Of a stretch of DNA of 64,000 bases, positions 1 to 8,955 are shown one piece after another. The DNA lies in NCBI RefSeq assembly GCF_001280015.1, contig NZ_LGDV01000085.1, positions 225,519 through 289,518 on the forward strand, read 5' to 3'. Position 1 is the first letter of the stretch. Every line of letters starts with the position of its first letter. The translations under genes were made by a program, and so were the position numbers. The stretch comes from Streptomyces sp. MMG1121. GTDB taxonomy: Bacteria > Actinomycetota > Actinomycetes > Streptomycetales > Streptomycetaceae. The notes under the pieces are model-generated. The model saw only the letters and a list, made by a program, of their open reading frames with translations. It had not been told where the DNA came from and searched no databases.

Positions 1-1
1 C

Positions 2-847
2 GACACCGATTCCGGCGCCGCACCGGCCTCGTACCGGTTCAGCCCGCTCTACCACCGAGTGCTGTGCGAGAAGGGGCCCTTGGAGGCGATGGGGCTGCGC
101 TTCCTCGCGTCGTACGCCCTGCCCGCCTACTCCGCCGCCGAACGTGCCCGGCATGCGCTCCCGCCGGTCAGGCTCGCCCACGGTGACGGCACGCCGCTGG
201 TGTACCTCCCGGACTACCTCACGCCGCGCCACCGCGTCCCCGCCGCGCTGGCCGAGCGGTTCGACGGCGAACGCGATCTGTTCCTGCTCGAACATCCCGG
301 GTTCGGAGGGCGGCAACGGGCCGTCCCGGACAGCATGGACACGCTGGCGCGGACGCACGCCGACACCGTGCGTGCTCTGCCCACCACGGCGGCCCCCGTC
401 CTCGTCGGCTACTGCGCGGGCGGCGCGGTCGCGCATGCCGTGGCCCAGCAGCTCGCGCGGAGCGGGCAGCCTCCGGCCGGCGTGATCCTGATCGACTCCC
501 ATGCGGGCCTGCTGCGCCGCGACGACCCGCGCGGGCTGGCGCTGATCGCCGCCGGTGCCGACCTGCCGGACGACGACGTCGACGAGCTGGACGACTCGTT
601 GCTGATCACGGGTGGCGGCTACGTCCGCGTCCTGGAGAACTGGCGGCCCGAGCCGTCGCCGGTCCCGACCCTGCTGCTCCGCGGCCGCCCCACCCCGCAC
701 ATGCTGCGGATCGCCCCCGACGCCGACTGGCGGCCGCACTGGCCGCCCGCGCACGACAGCGCGGACGTCCCCGGCGACCACTACTCGGCGCTCCACCGCG
801 ACGCGGACAGCACGGCCGAGGCGATCCGCGCCTGGCTGACCAGGTGA
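2..847 (+). CDS. Type I polyketide synthase, C-terminal thioesterase domain (5' end outside window)
   Basis: The frame is open to the left edge, so this is the end of a longer protein. What is visible is an alpha/beta-hydrolase thioesterase that releases the finished chain. The block SYRFSPLYHR (near 32-61) resembles the segment between the last acyl carrier protein and the thioesterase in modular polyketide synthases. The nucleophile elbow reads GYCAGG, with Cys (413-415) where most relatives have Ser. IDSHAG follows the next strand, and the catalytic His sits in GDHYSAL (779-781). The call as a release domain is firm; the product cannot be read from it. A stand-alone type II thioesterase is less likely because the frame continues upstream. 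A GTG at 59 could be mistaken for the start but lies inside conserved sequence. Confidence 0.85.
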   Translation, partial: DTDSGAAPASYRFSPLYHRVLCEKGPLEAMGLRFLASYALPAYSAAERARHALPPVRLAHGDGTPLVYLPDYLTPRHRVPAALAERFDGERDLFLLEHPGFGGRQRAVPDSMDTLARTHADTVRALPTTAAPVLVGYCAGGAVAHAVAQQLARSGQPPAGVILIDSHAGLLRRDDPRGLALIAAGADLPDDDVDELDDSLLITGGGYVRVLENWRPEPSPVPTLLLRGRPTPHMLRIAPDADWRPHWPPAHDSADVPGDHYSALHRDADSTAEAIRAWLTR

Positions 848-887
848 CCGCAGACGGGTGACCGGACATGAGGACAGGAGACCTCGA

Positions 888-1250
888 ATGACGTCGGACC
901 ACGATCTCGCCGCGGTGGGCGGCGGGCCGCCGGTTCGACCGCCGCGACGGCGGTGGCCCTGCGAGGACACCGGGTGCTGCTGCTGGAGCGGGAGACCTTC
1001 CCCAGGTACCGGATCGGCGAGTCCCCTTCACCCTCAAACGCGGCGGGACGCTGCGCTGGGGCCGTGCCCCCAAGCCCTGCCAGTTCTCCTTCTCCATGAC
1101 GCCCCGTCCGCCCGAACCCGAGGGCGGGCGGGTGCGCGGTGTCGAGTGCACCGACCGGGGGACCCCGCGCACGGCACGCTCCCGGTTCGTCATCGACGCC
1201 TGCGGCCACACCAGCCGGATCCACGGCCACGTCGGCGGGGCGCGCGTGAC
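888..1250 (+). pseudogene. Decayed FAD-dependent halogenase
   Basis: An ATG at 888, preceded by AGGAG, starts MTSDHDLAAVGGGP, the N-terminal FAD-binding motif of flavin halogenases. One base is missing near 929. In the shifted frame the text continues as ATAVALRGHRVLLLERETFP and then RYRIGES (to 1023), the conserved GES signature. A third frame gives FTLKRGGTLRWGRAPKPCQF (from 1027), then VRGVECTD and FVIDACGHTSRIHGHVGGAR. Compared with intact CndH/CmlS-type enzymes, codons are missing after GES and again after FSFS, and everything beyond GGAR is gone. The remnant follows the thioesterase by 40 bases, so it probably belonged to the same biosynthetic cluster. No functional protein can come from it. 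Confidence 0.82.
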
Positions 1251-1273
1251 GGCCCTGCGTCGCACGCCGGTCC

Positions 1274-2971
1274 CTACAGCGATGCGAGGGTGTCGGCCAG
1301 GTCCGCGAGGCCGAGTGAGCCCAGGGTGAGGGCCTTCGTGTGCCAGGTTCGCAGGTCGAAGTCGGCACCGAGTCGGCGTCGGGAGGCTTCGCGGCCCTGG
1401 AGCCAGGCGCGCTCGCCCAGCTTGTAGCCGATGGCCTGTCCGGGCCAGCCGAGGTAGCGGTCGATCTCGCTGGTGCGGCGGGCGGTGTCGCTGCCGTGGT
1501 GGGCGGCCATGAAGGCGGTGGCGAGGTCCGGGGTCCAGCGTTCGCCCGGGTGGAAGCCGGAGTCGGCGGGGATGGCCAGCTCCAGGTGCATACCGATGTC
1601 GACGATCACGCGGATGATCCGGAGCATCTGTTTGTCCAGGTAGCCGAGGCGGCGAGCGGGGTCCGTGAGGAATCCCAGCTCGTCCATCAGACGCTCGGCG
1701 TACAGGGCCCAGCCCTCCTTGTCGGCGCTGACGGCGCCGAGGCTGATCTGGTACCGGCTCAGCCGGTCCACGGCGGCGGTCCAGCGCGCGGTCTGCAAGT
1801 GGTGCCCCGGCACGCCCTCGTGGTACCAGGTGCTGACGATCTCCCAGGTGGGGAAGGTGTGTTGGCCGAGCGTGGGCAGGTTGGTGTAGCCGGGGCGGCT
1901 GAAGTCGAGGCTGGGGCCGGTGTAGTAGGGGGCGCCCGAGCTGCCCGGGGGCGCGATGCGCGTCTCGACGCGGCGGATCGGGCCGGAGATGTCGAAGTGG
2001 GTGCCGTCGAGGGCGTCGATCGCCTCGTCCATGATCTGCTGGAGCCAGGCGCGGATGTTCTCCTCGCCCGTGATGGCGTGGCCGTGCCGGTTGAGATGGT
2101 CCATGGTCTCGCGGACGGTGGCGCCCGGCAGGATACGCCCGGCCTCGGTTCCCATCTCGGCGTATGTGCGGTGGAACTCCTCCCAGGCCCAGGTGTAGGC
2201 CTCGGCCGGGTCCAGGGCGGCTCCGGTGGACCCGCGTGCCGCGCGCAGATAGCGTTCGCTGCCGACGGCGTCCGGGGTGCCGTCCGCGGCGGGCAGGTAG
2301 CCGGCCCGCAGCCAGTCGCGGAAGGCGGCCGCAGCGGTCGTCGCCCGGTCGGCGGCGGCGTCCAGCTCGGGCCTGAGGCGCTCCGGCGCACCGGCCACGA
2401 ACGTGGCGAACCAGCTCGCTCCGCCGCCGTCCTGGCCGGTCCAGGCGGCGAGTTGCCCGCTGACGGCGTGCACCTGGCGGGGCGCGCACAGCAGCCCGCG
2501 GGTGATGCCCTCGGCCAGGGTCGCGCGGTAGCCGTCGAGGGCGGCGGGCAGATTGCGCAGCCGCCCCGCCACGGCCGCCCAGTCCTCGTCGGTGTCGGTG
2601 GGCATCAGGGTGAAGATGGAACGCACCCTGTGCAGGGGCGAGTTGACGTTGCGCAGTTGGCGGAACTGGTCGCCCGCCTCGTGCTGGGCGAGTTCGGCGG
2701 TCAGCCGTTCCCGCAGGAGCCGGGCGCAGTTGCGCTCGGTGTCCTCGAACACCGTGCCGTGCTTCTCGGCGTACCGCTCGCAGGCGTCGAGGGCGGAGAG
2801 TGTGCGCCGGGCCACGTCGGCGAGTGCCTCGAAGCCCTCCGGGGACAGATCCGGCTGCCGGTCGTCCTCGGGGTGCAGGCCGAGCCGGGTCGAGATCATG
2901 GGGTCGAGGGCGGCGACCCGCGCGACGTGGTCGTCGGCGATACGGCGCGGAGTGCTCGGTTCGTCGGTCAT
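1274..2971 (-). CDS. DUF885 family putative metallo-carboxypeptidase
   Basis: 565 residues from ATG 2971, a normal length for the DUF885 family. Near the middle it carries YHEGVPGHHLQ, the HExxxxHH signature thought to bind zinc in this group; QHTFPTWEIVSTW just before it is also typical. No signal peptide or membrane segment is evident, so a cytoplasmic enzyme is likely. It is the last of three co-directional genes (hydrolase, M55 aminopeptidase, DUF885), 64 bases after the aminopeptidase stop. The context suggests breakdown of small peptides or modified amino acids. Substrate specificity is unknown. Confidence 0.8.
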   Translation of the reverse strand: MTDEPSTPRRIADDHVARVAALDPMISTRLGLHPEDDRQPDLSPEGFEALADVARRTLSALDACERYAEKHGTVFEDTERNCARLLRERLTAELAQHEAGDQFRQLRNVNSPLHRVRSIFTLMPTDTDEDWAAVAGRLRNLPAALDGYRATLAEGITRGLLCAPRQVHAVSGQLAAWTGQDGGGASWFATFVAGAPERLRPELDAAADRATTAAAAFRDWLRAGYLPAADGTPDAVGSERYLRAARGSTGAALDPAEAYTWAWEEFHRTYAEMGTEAGRILPGATVRETMDHLNRHGHAITGEENIRAWLQQIMDEAIDALDGTHFDISGPIRRVETRIAPPGSSGAPYYTGPSLDFSRPGYTNLPTLGQHTFPTWEIVSTWYHEGVPGHHLQTARWTAAVDRLSRYQISLGAVSADKEGWALYAERLMDELGFLTDPARRLGYLDKQMLRIIRVIVDIGMHLELAIPADSGFHPGERWTPDLATAFMAAHHGSDTARRTSEIDRYLGWPGQAIGYKLGERAWLQGREASRRRLGADFDLRTWHTKALTLGSLGLADLADTLASL

Positions 2972-3035
2972 GCCTCATGCTGGCCTACCGTCATGGACCG
3001 TGTCAGCAGGGCGTGTTCCGATTCGGCCGGGGCGC

Positions 3036-3866
3036 TCAGCAGTACGGCGGCTGGTTGGTCAGGGAGGCCGCCACCCGCATCCATATGTAGAACTGCCGGT
3101 AGAGGCTGGGCAGTGTGCCCTGTGCCTGGACGGTCCGGCTGTCCGTCGAGGTGACGCCCGGGATTCCGGGCAGGAGGGCGGCCACCGAGGCCGACTGCCA
3201 GCGGACCGTGAGAGTGGCCGGGTCGGCCGGGGGCGCGAGGGCGGGCCGGGGGGCGCGGAGGGCGGCGGCGACCGCCTCCTCGATGGCCGTGCGCGCCTCC
3301 TCGGCGGGGCGCAGCTCGGCCGCGAAGCGGCCCCGGGCGTACTTCACGGGCACGGTGGTGACTGCGGCGTCCCACTCGGCCGTCTCCGCGCAGGCGCGGT
3401 CGTCGCCGGTGAGGACCACCAGGGGAACGCCGATGGCCGCCGCGGTGGCGTGGGCGAGCCCGATCTCGCCGACCGGGCGGCCGTCCAGCCACATGTCCTC
3501 GATCTCGTGGCCCATAAAGCTGTGGCTGAGCACTCCGAGCGCGCCGGCCCGGGAGTGGTAGCCGACGCAGACCATGGCGTCGTGCTCGGGCGTGAGGCCT
3601 TCGAGCATGCCCATCTGCTTGGGCTTGCCACGGATGAGGCGGGCCGCGGGGTCCAGGTCCTCGGGCAGGAGGTTGCGCATGGGGCCGTGCGCGTCGTTGA
3701 CGAGGATGTCGGTGGCACCGGACGCGACGGCGCCCCGGACGGCGGCGTTGACGTCCTGGGCCATCATCCGCCGTCCACGTTCGTAGTCACGGCCGCCGGG
3801 CTGGACGTCGTCGGCGTCCACGAGGCCGGTGATGCCTTCCATGTCCACGCTCAGGTAGATCCGCAC
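3036..3866 (-). CDS. M55 family D-aminopeptidase (DppA-like)
   Basis: 276 residues from GTG 3866, which has GAGGAG about 8 bases upstream; DppA-type enzymes are about this long. The protein opens with RIYLSVDMEGITG, whose Asp and Glu are metal ligands in DppA, and continues with NDAHGPMRNL and GYHSRAG, the other metal and catalytic His regions. The known family member is a zinc D-aminopeptidase releasing D-Ala from D-Ala-containing peptides. It starts 22 bases after the upstream hydrolase stop, so the two are probably one transcript. Likely role (inferred): trimming peptides from cell-wall turnover. The frame stays open upstream of GTG 3866, but that part overlaps the hydrolase gene and is not conserved. 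Confidence 0.88.
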   Translation of the reverse strand: MRIYLSVDMEGITGLVDADDVQPGGRDYERGRRMMAQDVNAAVRGAVASGATDILVNDAHGPMRNLLPEDLDPAARLIRGKPKQMGMLEGLTPEHDAMVCVGYHSRAGALGVLSHSFMGHEIEDMWLDGRPVGEIGLAHATAAAIGVPLVVLTGDDRACAETAEWDAAVTTVPVKYARGRFAAELRPAEEARTAIEEAVAAALRAPRPALAPPADPATLTVRWQSASVAALLPGIPGVTSTDSRTVQAQGTLPSLYRQFYIWMRVAASLTNQPPYC

Positions 3867-3888
3867 CGTGCGTGCTCCTCGCTCTTGA

Positions 3889-4926
3889 TCAGTTCTCGCT
3901 GTGTCCGGTCCCGAGGATGCGCCTGAGCCAGCGGGTGCGGGCGTCGCGGGCGTCCCGGCTGAGGGCCGCCTGCGGGGCGAAGGTGTCGAAGCCGTGGAAG
4001 GCACCGGGCCACACGTGTAGTTCGGCCTGGCCGCCGGCCTGCCACAGGGCGTTCGCGTAGGCGACGTCCTCGTCCCGGAAGGTCTCGGCCGAACCGACCT
4101 CGATGTAGGCCGGAGGGAGCCGCGAGAGATCGGTGGCGCGGGCGGGCGCCGCGTAGGGCGGCAGGTCCGCGGCGCCGTACCGGTCGCCCAACAGGGCTTG
4201 CCACGCGGTCGCGTTGGAGGTGCGGTCCCAGAGGTCGACGCCTGCCATCTGGCGGCTGGAGAAGGTGTCGTCGCGGTCGTCGAGCATGGGGCAGATGAGC
4301 AGTTGCCCGACCGGGGCCGGCCCGCCGCGGTCACGGGTGAGCAGGGCGAGTGCCGCGGCGAGTCCGGCGCCGGCGCTCTTGCCGCCGACGATGACACGGC
4401 CGGCGTCGATGCCCAGCGCCGCCGCGTTCTCGACCGCCCAGACGAGTCCGGCGTAGCAGTCCTCCAGCGGTCCGGGGTACCGCGTCCGGGGCGCCAACCG
4501 GTACTCGACGGAGATGACGGCCAGCTCCAGCGGGTCAGCCCAGGCGCGGAGCAGCTGCGGCAGTACGGACCGGGCGTTGCCCATGATCATGCCGCCGCCG
4601 TGCATGTAGTACAGCAGCGGCAGCGGTCCGGCGACCCCGGCGGGCCGGGCGCTCACGAGCGTGACGTCCGGACTGCCCGGCCCTCCCGGCACCCGCAGCT
4701 CCGCCACCTCGAAGCGACCGCCGGCCCGTAGCGCCTCCACGGTCGGCCTGGGCCGGGCCGCGGCGTCCCGCTCCTGCCGGGCGGTCAGGTTCTCCGGGGT
4801 GAACGGCTCCCTCACCGCGTCCCCCAGAGCCTCCAGCGCCACGCTCAGCTCGGGGTCGAAGGGGGGCGCGTCCGAGGCCGCCGGGACAGCGCCGGGCTCC
4901 GGCCCGGACGCAGACGCGAGATCCAT
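3889..4926 (-). CDS. Alpha/beta hydrolase, hormone-sensitive lipase (GDXG) family
   Basis: 345 residues from ATG 4926; a TTG four codons upstream (4938) is an alternative and neither has a strong ribosome site. It has the oxyanion-hole motif MHGGGMIMG, nucleophile elbow GGKSAGAG, the Asp region EVGSAETFRDEDV and the His region GAFHGF, so the Ser-Asp-His triad is complete. The layout is that of family IV carboxylesterases. No signal peptide is seen. As the first gene of the hydrolase-M55-DUF885 group it may cleave an ester or amide on the same substrates. Natural substrate unknown. Confidence 0.87.
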   Translation of the reverse strand: MDLASASGPEPGAVPAASDAPPFDPELSVALEALGDAVREPFTPENLTARQERDAAARPRPTVEALRAGGRFEVAELRVPGGPGSPDVTLVSARPAGVAGPLPLLYYMHGGGMIMGNARSVLPQLLRAWADPLELAVISVEYRLAPRTRYPGPLEDCYAGLVWAVENAAALGIDAGRVIVGGKSAGAGLAAALALLTRDRGGPAPVGQLLICPMLDDRDDTFSSRQMAGVDLWDRTSNATAWQALLGDRYGAADLPPYAAPARATDLSRLPPAYIEVGSAETFRDEDVAYANALWQAGGQAELHVWPGAFHGFDTFAPQAALSRDARDARTRWLRRILGTGHSEN

Positions 4927-5083
4927 GCCCGCAGTCAATCACCCGCCCGGACCGGCCACGGCACCTGGGCCCCGCAAAGCGATCTTGATTCGTGTTACGA
5001 CCCTGTGACACCAAGCGGACCGTTCGATGATCGTGACCTGTCAGGCTCTGTCTTGCCTGTCCACTTTTCTGGGGGATTCAGCC

Positions 5084-5995
5084 ATGACTACACGAACCCG
5101 CACCACCGCAGCAGCCATCGCCGTGGCCGCGGCCGTCACCGGCACCGCGCTGCTGGGTCTCTCCGGCACCGCCTCGGCGGCCGCCACCAGCGCCTCGCAC
5201 GGGACCCTGACCGTCAGCAACGGCACCAAGTACGTGCTGATCGGCGGGCACCGGGTGAATTTCGGCGTGACCGTCCGTGACCTCGCCTGGTCCCCGAACG
5301 GCGCGAAGGCCGCCTTCATCGACGGCTCCGGAAACCTGGACATCGCCAACCCGGACGGCAGCCACCGTGTCGTCGTCGCCAAGAACCCGGGCAACCAGAA
5401 CTGGTCGCACCCCACCTGGCAGGTGACCGCGAAGGACTCCCAGACCGGCATCCCGGCCAAGGACAATCTCATCTTCGCGGCCCGCGACAAGGGCGTCTCC
5501 CGCCTGAAGTACATCTCCGACAAGGCCGTCCACGGCACCCCGAAGACGCTGTCCCTGAACGGCGACCCGGGCCCGGGCGGGGCGATCCCGCAGACCGGCA
5601 ACGTGTGGCCCAACGTGGGCGGCCACTACGGCAGTTCGGTCTACGCCAACGTCGACACCGGTGCCGTGTACATCCGTGACGACTACACGCGCCAGCAGGG
5701 CGGCAAGCTCACCCAGGGCTCCGAGCCCGCGCTGTCCCCGAACGACGAGGAAGTCGTCTTCGTGCGCTCGGTCGCCGGCCACGACCACGTCCTCGTCGAG
5801 GACTTCATGCACGGCAACCGCGTCAAGGACCTCACGCCGCACGCGACCACCGACTACACCGAGCCGGCCTGGTCCCCCGACGGCAAGACCCTCGCGGTGC
5901 GCACCCCGTCCGGCACGGTGACCCTGCCGGCGAACGGCACCGGCCACCCCACCAAGGTCACGTCGACGGTGGGCCTGGCGGCGTACCGCCCCTGA
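5084..5995 (+). CDS. Secreted TolB/PD40-like beta-propeller protein
   Basis: 303 residues from ATG 5084, preceded by GGGGG; upstream in-frame codons lack a ribosome site and signal-peptide logic. Residues 1-33 form a classic signal peptide: basic MTTRTRTTAA, a hydrophobic Ala/Val/Leu core and an ASA-type cleavage site. The mature part has propeller-blade signatures (DLAWSPNG, PALSPNDEEVVFVRS, EPAWSPDGKTLAV) typical of PD40/WD40-like repeats. No catalytic motif is apparent, so it may be a binding or scaffolding protein outside the membrane. It stands alone, divergent from the hydrolase operon, and shares the fold type with the larger secreted protein at 53873. Confidence 0.8.
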   Translation: MTTRTRTTAAAIAVAAAVTGTALLGLSGTASAAATSASHGTLTVSNGTKYVLIGGHRVNFGVTVRDLAWSPNGAKAAFIDGSGNLDIANPDGSHRVVVAKNPGNQNWSHPTWQVTAKDSQTGIPAKDNLIFAARDKGVSRLKYISDKAVHGTPKTLSLNGDPGPGGAIPQTGNVWPNVGGHYGSSVYANVDTGAVYIRDDYTRQQGGKLTQGSEPALSPNDEEVVFVRSVAGHDHVLVEDFMHGNRVKDLTPHATTDYTEPAWSPDGKTLAVRTPSGTVTLPANGTGHPTKVTSTVGLAAYRP

Positions 5996-6043
5996 CGTCG
6001 GCCGACCGGGCGGGCCGGGCGGGTCCGGGTCGCGGAGTGCGGG

Positions 6044-6607
6044 TCACTTCGCGGTCCGGGCCAGCTCGGCCCGCAGTTCGTCCAGGTGGGCGTCGGCGGT
6101 GTCGTGCGGCAGGAACTCCACGACGTCCAGGAACCGGAACAGCACCTGGCTGCTCGTGACGGCGTACTCGAACTCCGCGAAGCCCACCACCGCGCCCATC
6201 GCGCCCCGGACGGCACCGCGCACCACGTGCACGGTCATCTCGTCCGGTTCGGCCGCGGACAGCCCGCGCCGGGCGTTGGGCCGGGCCAGATACGGGCACA
6301 CCATCGAGGCGTACAGCATGCACGCACGGTGCCCCGGGCCTTCGAGGGTCGGCGCGAGGTTGCGGTACGGCCGATCGGCGGCCAGCGCGTCGGCGATCGC
6401 CGCGCTCTCCGCAGCCCCCACCACACGCCACACCGGTCCCTGCGGCATGGGCCGGTTGCACACCGAACACAACCGACCCCGCGCGCACTCGGCGCTGCGG
6501 TCGTAGTCGGTCAGGGCGAACCGCGGCTCGTCGTTCTCCCACGGGGTGATCGCCGGAACGGGATATCCGCGCACGTCCCGGGGGCGCGCCTCGACCCCCG
6601 CCGGCAT
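6044..6607 (-). CDS. Conserved hypothetical protein with Cys/His clusters
   Basis: 187 residues from ATG 6607 (GAGAG about 7 bases upstream); a GTG at 6628 would add seven codons. Not recognised as a named family. The sequence has CARGRLCSVCNRPM near residue 45 and GHRACMLYASMVCPYLARPN near residue 95. This spacing of Cys and His pairs suggests a structural metal site or a small redox fold. A cofactor-free role cannot be excluded. No signal peptide or transmembrane helix is seen. It is convergent with the secreted propeller gene and separated by 72 bases from the FUSC gene upstream, so co-transcription with FUSC is possible. Confidence 0.65.
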   Translation of the reverse strand: MPAGVEARPRDVRGYPVPAITPWENDEPRFALTDYDRSAECARGRLCSVCNRPMPQGPVWRVVGAAESAAIADALAADRPYRNLAPTLEGPGHRACMLYASMVCPYLARPNARRGLSAAEPDEMTVHVVRGAVRGAMGAVVGFAEFEYAVTSSQVLFRFLDVVEFLPHDTADAHLDELRAELARTAK

Positions 6608-6679
6608 GGGGACACTCTCAAATCGCACACGCCATGCCTATCAGGCTCCGCTCCGCGGCACCAGCAAGAGCCGCACTCG

Positions 6680-8881
6680 TCACGGCCCGGACGCGCCTTG
6701 TGCGGGCGTGTCGGCGCTGCCGCGTGCGATCCGGGCGAGGTCCGTCATCAGCGACTCCAGCCACGAGACGGCGGCGTAGTACAGGCGTGGCGCGCCGGGC
6801 GGCTCGACGGTGAACCCCGCAAGGGCCGGGTCGATCGGCGGCAGCGGTCCGGTCGGGGTGTCGCCCGCGGGATCGAGCGCCGCCGAGACGAGCAGCATCC
6901 GGGCGGCGACCCGGTCCCCGAGCCCGCCGGCGGACTCGGCCGCCGCGGGCCCCAGCACGGCGAGCGGCGGCTCCAGCAGGCGTTCGGACCCCCACAGGGT
7001 GTGGTGGCCGGCCATCAGCGTCGCCTGCCAGTCCATGTGGCGTGGCGCGGCACCCCGGGCCGGGCCGCCGAAGGGCGTCGGCTCGCTCTGGAACTGCGCG
7101 TACGCGGACTCGGCGAGGACGACCGCGTGTTGCAGCGACCGGTGTCCGGGCGCCTGCGGTGGCGGCCCTCCGATACCGGGGCCCGCCACCGAGGCGCCGG
7201 TCGCCACGACGATCTCGGCCGCCCTGCGCAGGAGTTCGGCCGCGGCGTACCGCATCTCGTCATGGGCCCCGCGGGGCCAGGCCAGCAGACCGAAGACGGC
7301 GCCGATCGCGCTGCCGATCAGCACGTCCAGCACCCTGACTTCCGCCAACCGCCATGAAGAAGGCTCCAGTTGGGCGAAGACCAGGGCCACCAGCACGGTG
7401 AACAGTCCCTGCGCCCAGCCGACACCCTTGACCGGTCCGACGGTGAAGGCGAACAGCATCCACACCGGGAGGAGGACGGCGTAGACCGCGGTGTCACCCT
7501 CGACCAGCACCAGTGCCGCGGCGGTGACGAGGGCGCCGGCCAGCGTGCCCACGAGCGCCACACGGATGGTGCTCCAGGTCTCGCCCATCGTGGTCCGGGT
7601 GAGACTGAGCGTCGCCAGCATGGCCCAGAATCCGTGCGGCAGCGTGTCCACCCCGGCCACCAGCCGGGCCGCGGTCAGCGCCAGCGCGATCCGGACCGCG
7701 TTCTGGAAGAACACCGACCTGCGCCCGGCGTGGCCGCGCACCCGGTGCCACCACAGGACGGGTGCCCGGCTCGTGGCGTACCAGAAGCGGCCCTGGACGA
7801 TCTCCACGGAGGCGTGCCGGCCGTGTGCGGCAAGGTCGGCGGCCCCGCCCATGGCGAGGGCGGCGTCGGCGATCTCCAGCACGGCCGCGTGCCGGCGCAG
7901 CACGGCGGGCGCGAACTGCGGTGTGCGGGCTCCGGGGACGGGCGCGGATGCCGTAGGGGGCGCCGGGCCGGCGGAGACGGCCGACAGGTGGGCGCGTGCC
8001 GCGACCAGGTCCTCGTACGGGGCCACCGGCGACGGCCCGGTGCTCAGGCACATCTCGGTCGCCGTGGCCAGCCGTGCCGTCGCGTGCAGTACGGCGGTGA
8101 CCTCGGGTCCGAGGTGTCCGCCCGGCGGGGCGGGCAGTTGGGCGAGGCGGCTGAGGAGGGTCCGGGCGGCGAGGCCGGTGTGCGCGAGGGCACGGTCGCG
8201 CATCCCCGGCCCGGCCGGGCGTTCCGCCTCCGGCACGGTCTGGGACCGCAGCCTGCGGCCGGTCTCCTGGGCCGCCCGGGCGTCCGCGTCGGTCAGGGCG
8301 TGGGGCGGTGCGGCGAGGAGGGTCGCGCAGTGCGCGGCCATACCTGCCGCGCGGGCGGCCCGCTCCTGGTACGGCGGCGGGCTTGGCTCGGGGAAGAGCA
8401 GCGCCTCGGCGGCCACGAGCAGCACCAGTCCGGTGGTCGTCCCGGCCAGACGCTCGCCGATCGTGCCGGGGGCGTAGGGCGGGAAGGACGGGAGGATGTA
8501 GAGGAGTTGCAGGCCCGGTGCCGCTCCCGCCAGGCGCGGGCCGCCCACGGCGGCGAAGGCCAGCAGGAAGCCGACCACCAGCATGCCGACGACGGCGCTC
8601 CAGGTCCGCACGGACAGCCAGGTGCCGACGACGACGAGCAGCCAGCACACCGGGAGCAGGCGCAGTTCCAGCGCGGCGCGCTGGCGCCCGGTGCCGGGGG
8701 TCCTGGCGATGCCGCCCAGGGACACGGTGGTGAACAGGGCGTAGGTGGCCGCGGTCGGGCGGTCGAGGCCGTAGCGGAAGAGGTAGAAACCGGCCGCGGC
8801 GACCAGCGTCACGCGCACCGCCCGTCGGCCCGAGGCAGCGTAGTCCGCCGCGATCCGACGGACGGGGACACGAGGACCCAC
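6680..8881 (-). CDS. FUSC family membrane protein (aromatic acid/efflux type)
   Basis: 733 residues from GTG 8881; the frame is open further upstream, but that part overlaps pxpC and is not conserved. Two hydrophobic blocks of several helices each (roughly residues 20-160 and 400-540) are separated by cytoplasmic stretches, the duplicated layout of FUSC/YccS/AaeB-like proteins. The second block contains GFWAMLATLSLTRTTMGETW and TLAGALVTAAALVLV, typical of the FUSC core. Relatives export aromatic acids or fusaric acid; substrate here is unknown. The gene follows pxpC by 74 bases on the same strand, so it may be read through from the 5-oxoproline operon, but no functional link is evident. Confidence 0.85.
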   Translation of the reverse strand: MGPRVPVRRIAADYAASGRRAVRVTLVAAAGFYLFRYGLDRPTAATYALFTTVSLGGIARTPGTGRQRAALELRLLPVCWLLVVVGTWLSVRTWSAVVGMLVVGFLLAFAAVGGPRLAGAAPGLQLLYILPSFPPYAPGTIGERLAGTTTGLVLLVAAEALLFPEPSPPPYQERAARAAGMAAHCATLLAAPPHALTDADARAAQETGRRLRSQTVPEAERPAGPGMRDRALAHTGLAARTLLSRLAQLPAPPGGHLGPEVTAVLHATARLATATEMCLSTGPSPVAPYEDLVAARAHLSAVSAGPAPPTASAPVPGARTPQFAPAVLRRHAAVLEIADAALAMGGAADLAAHGRHASVEIVQGRFWYATSRAPVLWWHRVRGHAGRRSVFFQNAVRIALALTAARLVAGVDTLPHGFWAMLATLSLTRTTMGETWSTIRVALVGTLAGALVTAAALVLVEGDTAVYAVLLPVWMLFAFTVGPVKGVGWAQGLFTVLVALVFAQLEPSSWRLAEVRVLDVLIGSAIGAVFGLLAWPRGAHDEMRYAAAELLRRAAEIVVATGASVAGPGIGGPPPQAPGHRSLQHAVVLAESAYAQFQSEPTPFGGPARGAAPRHMDWQATLMAGHHTLWGSERLLEPPLAVLGPAAAESAGGLGDRVAARMLLVSAALDPAGDTPTGPLPPIDPALAGFTVEPPGAPRLYYAAVSWLESLMTDLARIARGSADTPAQGASGP

Positions 8882-8955
8882 GGTTACAGCATCGCCCCGT
8901 GCCGGGCGCCCGGCACGTCGCGGCCGGGGCCCAGCAGGAGGCGCGGTCGGGTGGG

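Noticed and set aside
1340..3154. A long plus-strand frame opposite the DUF885 gene
   Set aside because: Gly/Val-rich antisense text without motifs; the minus strand has the HEGVPGHH metal site.
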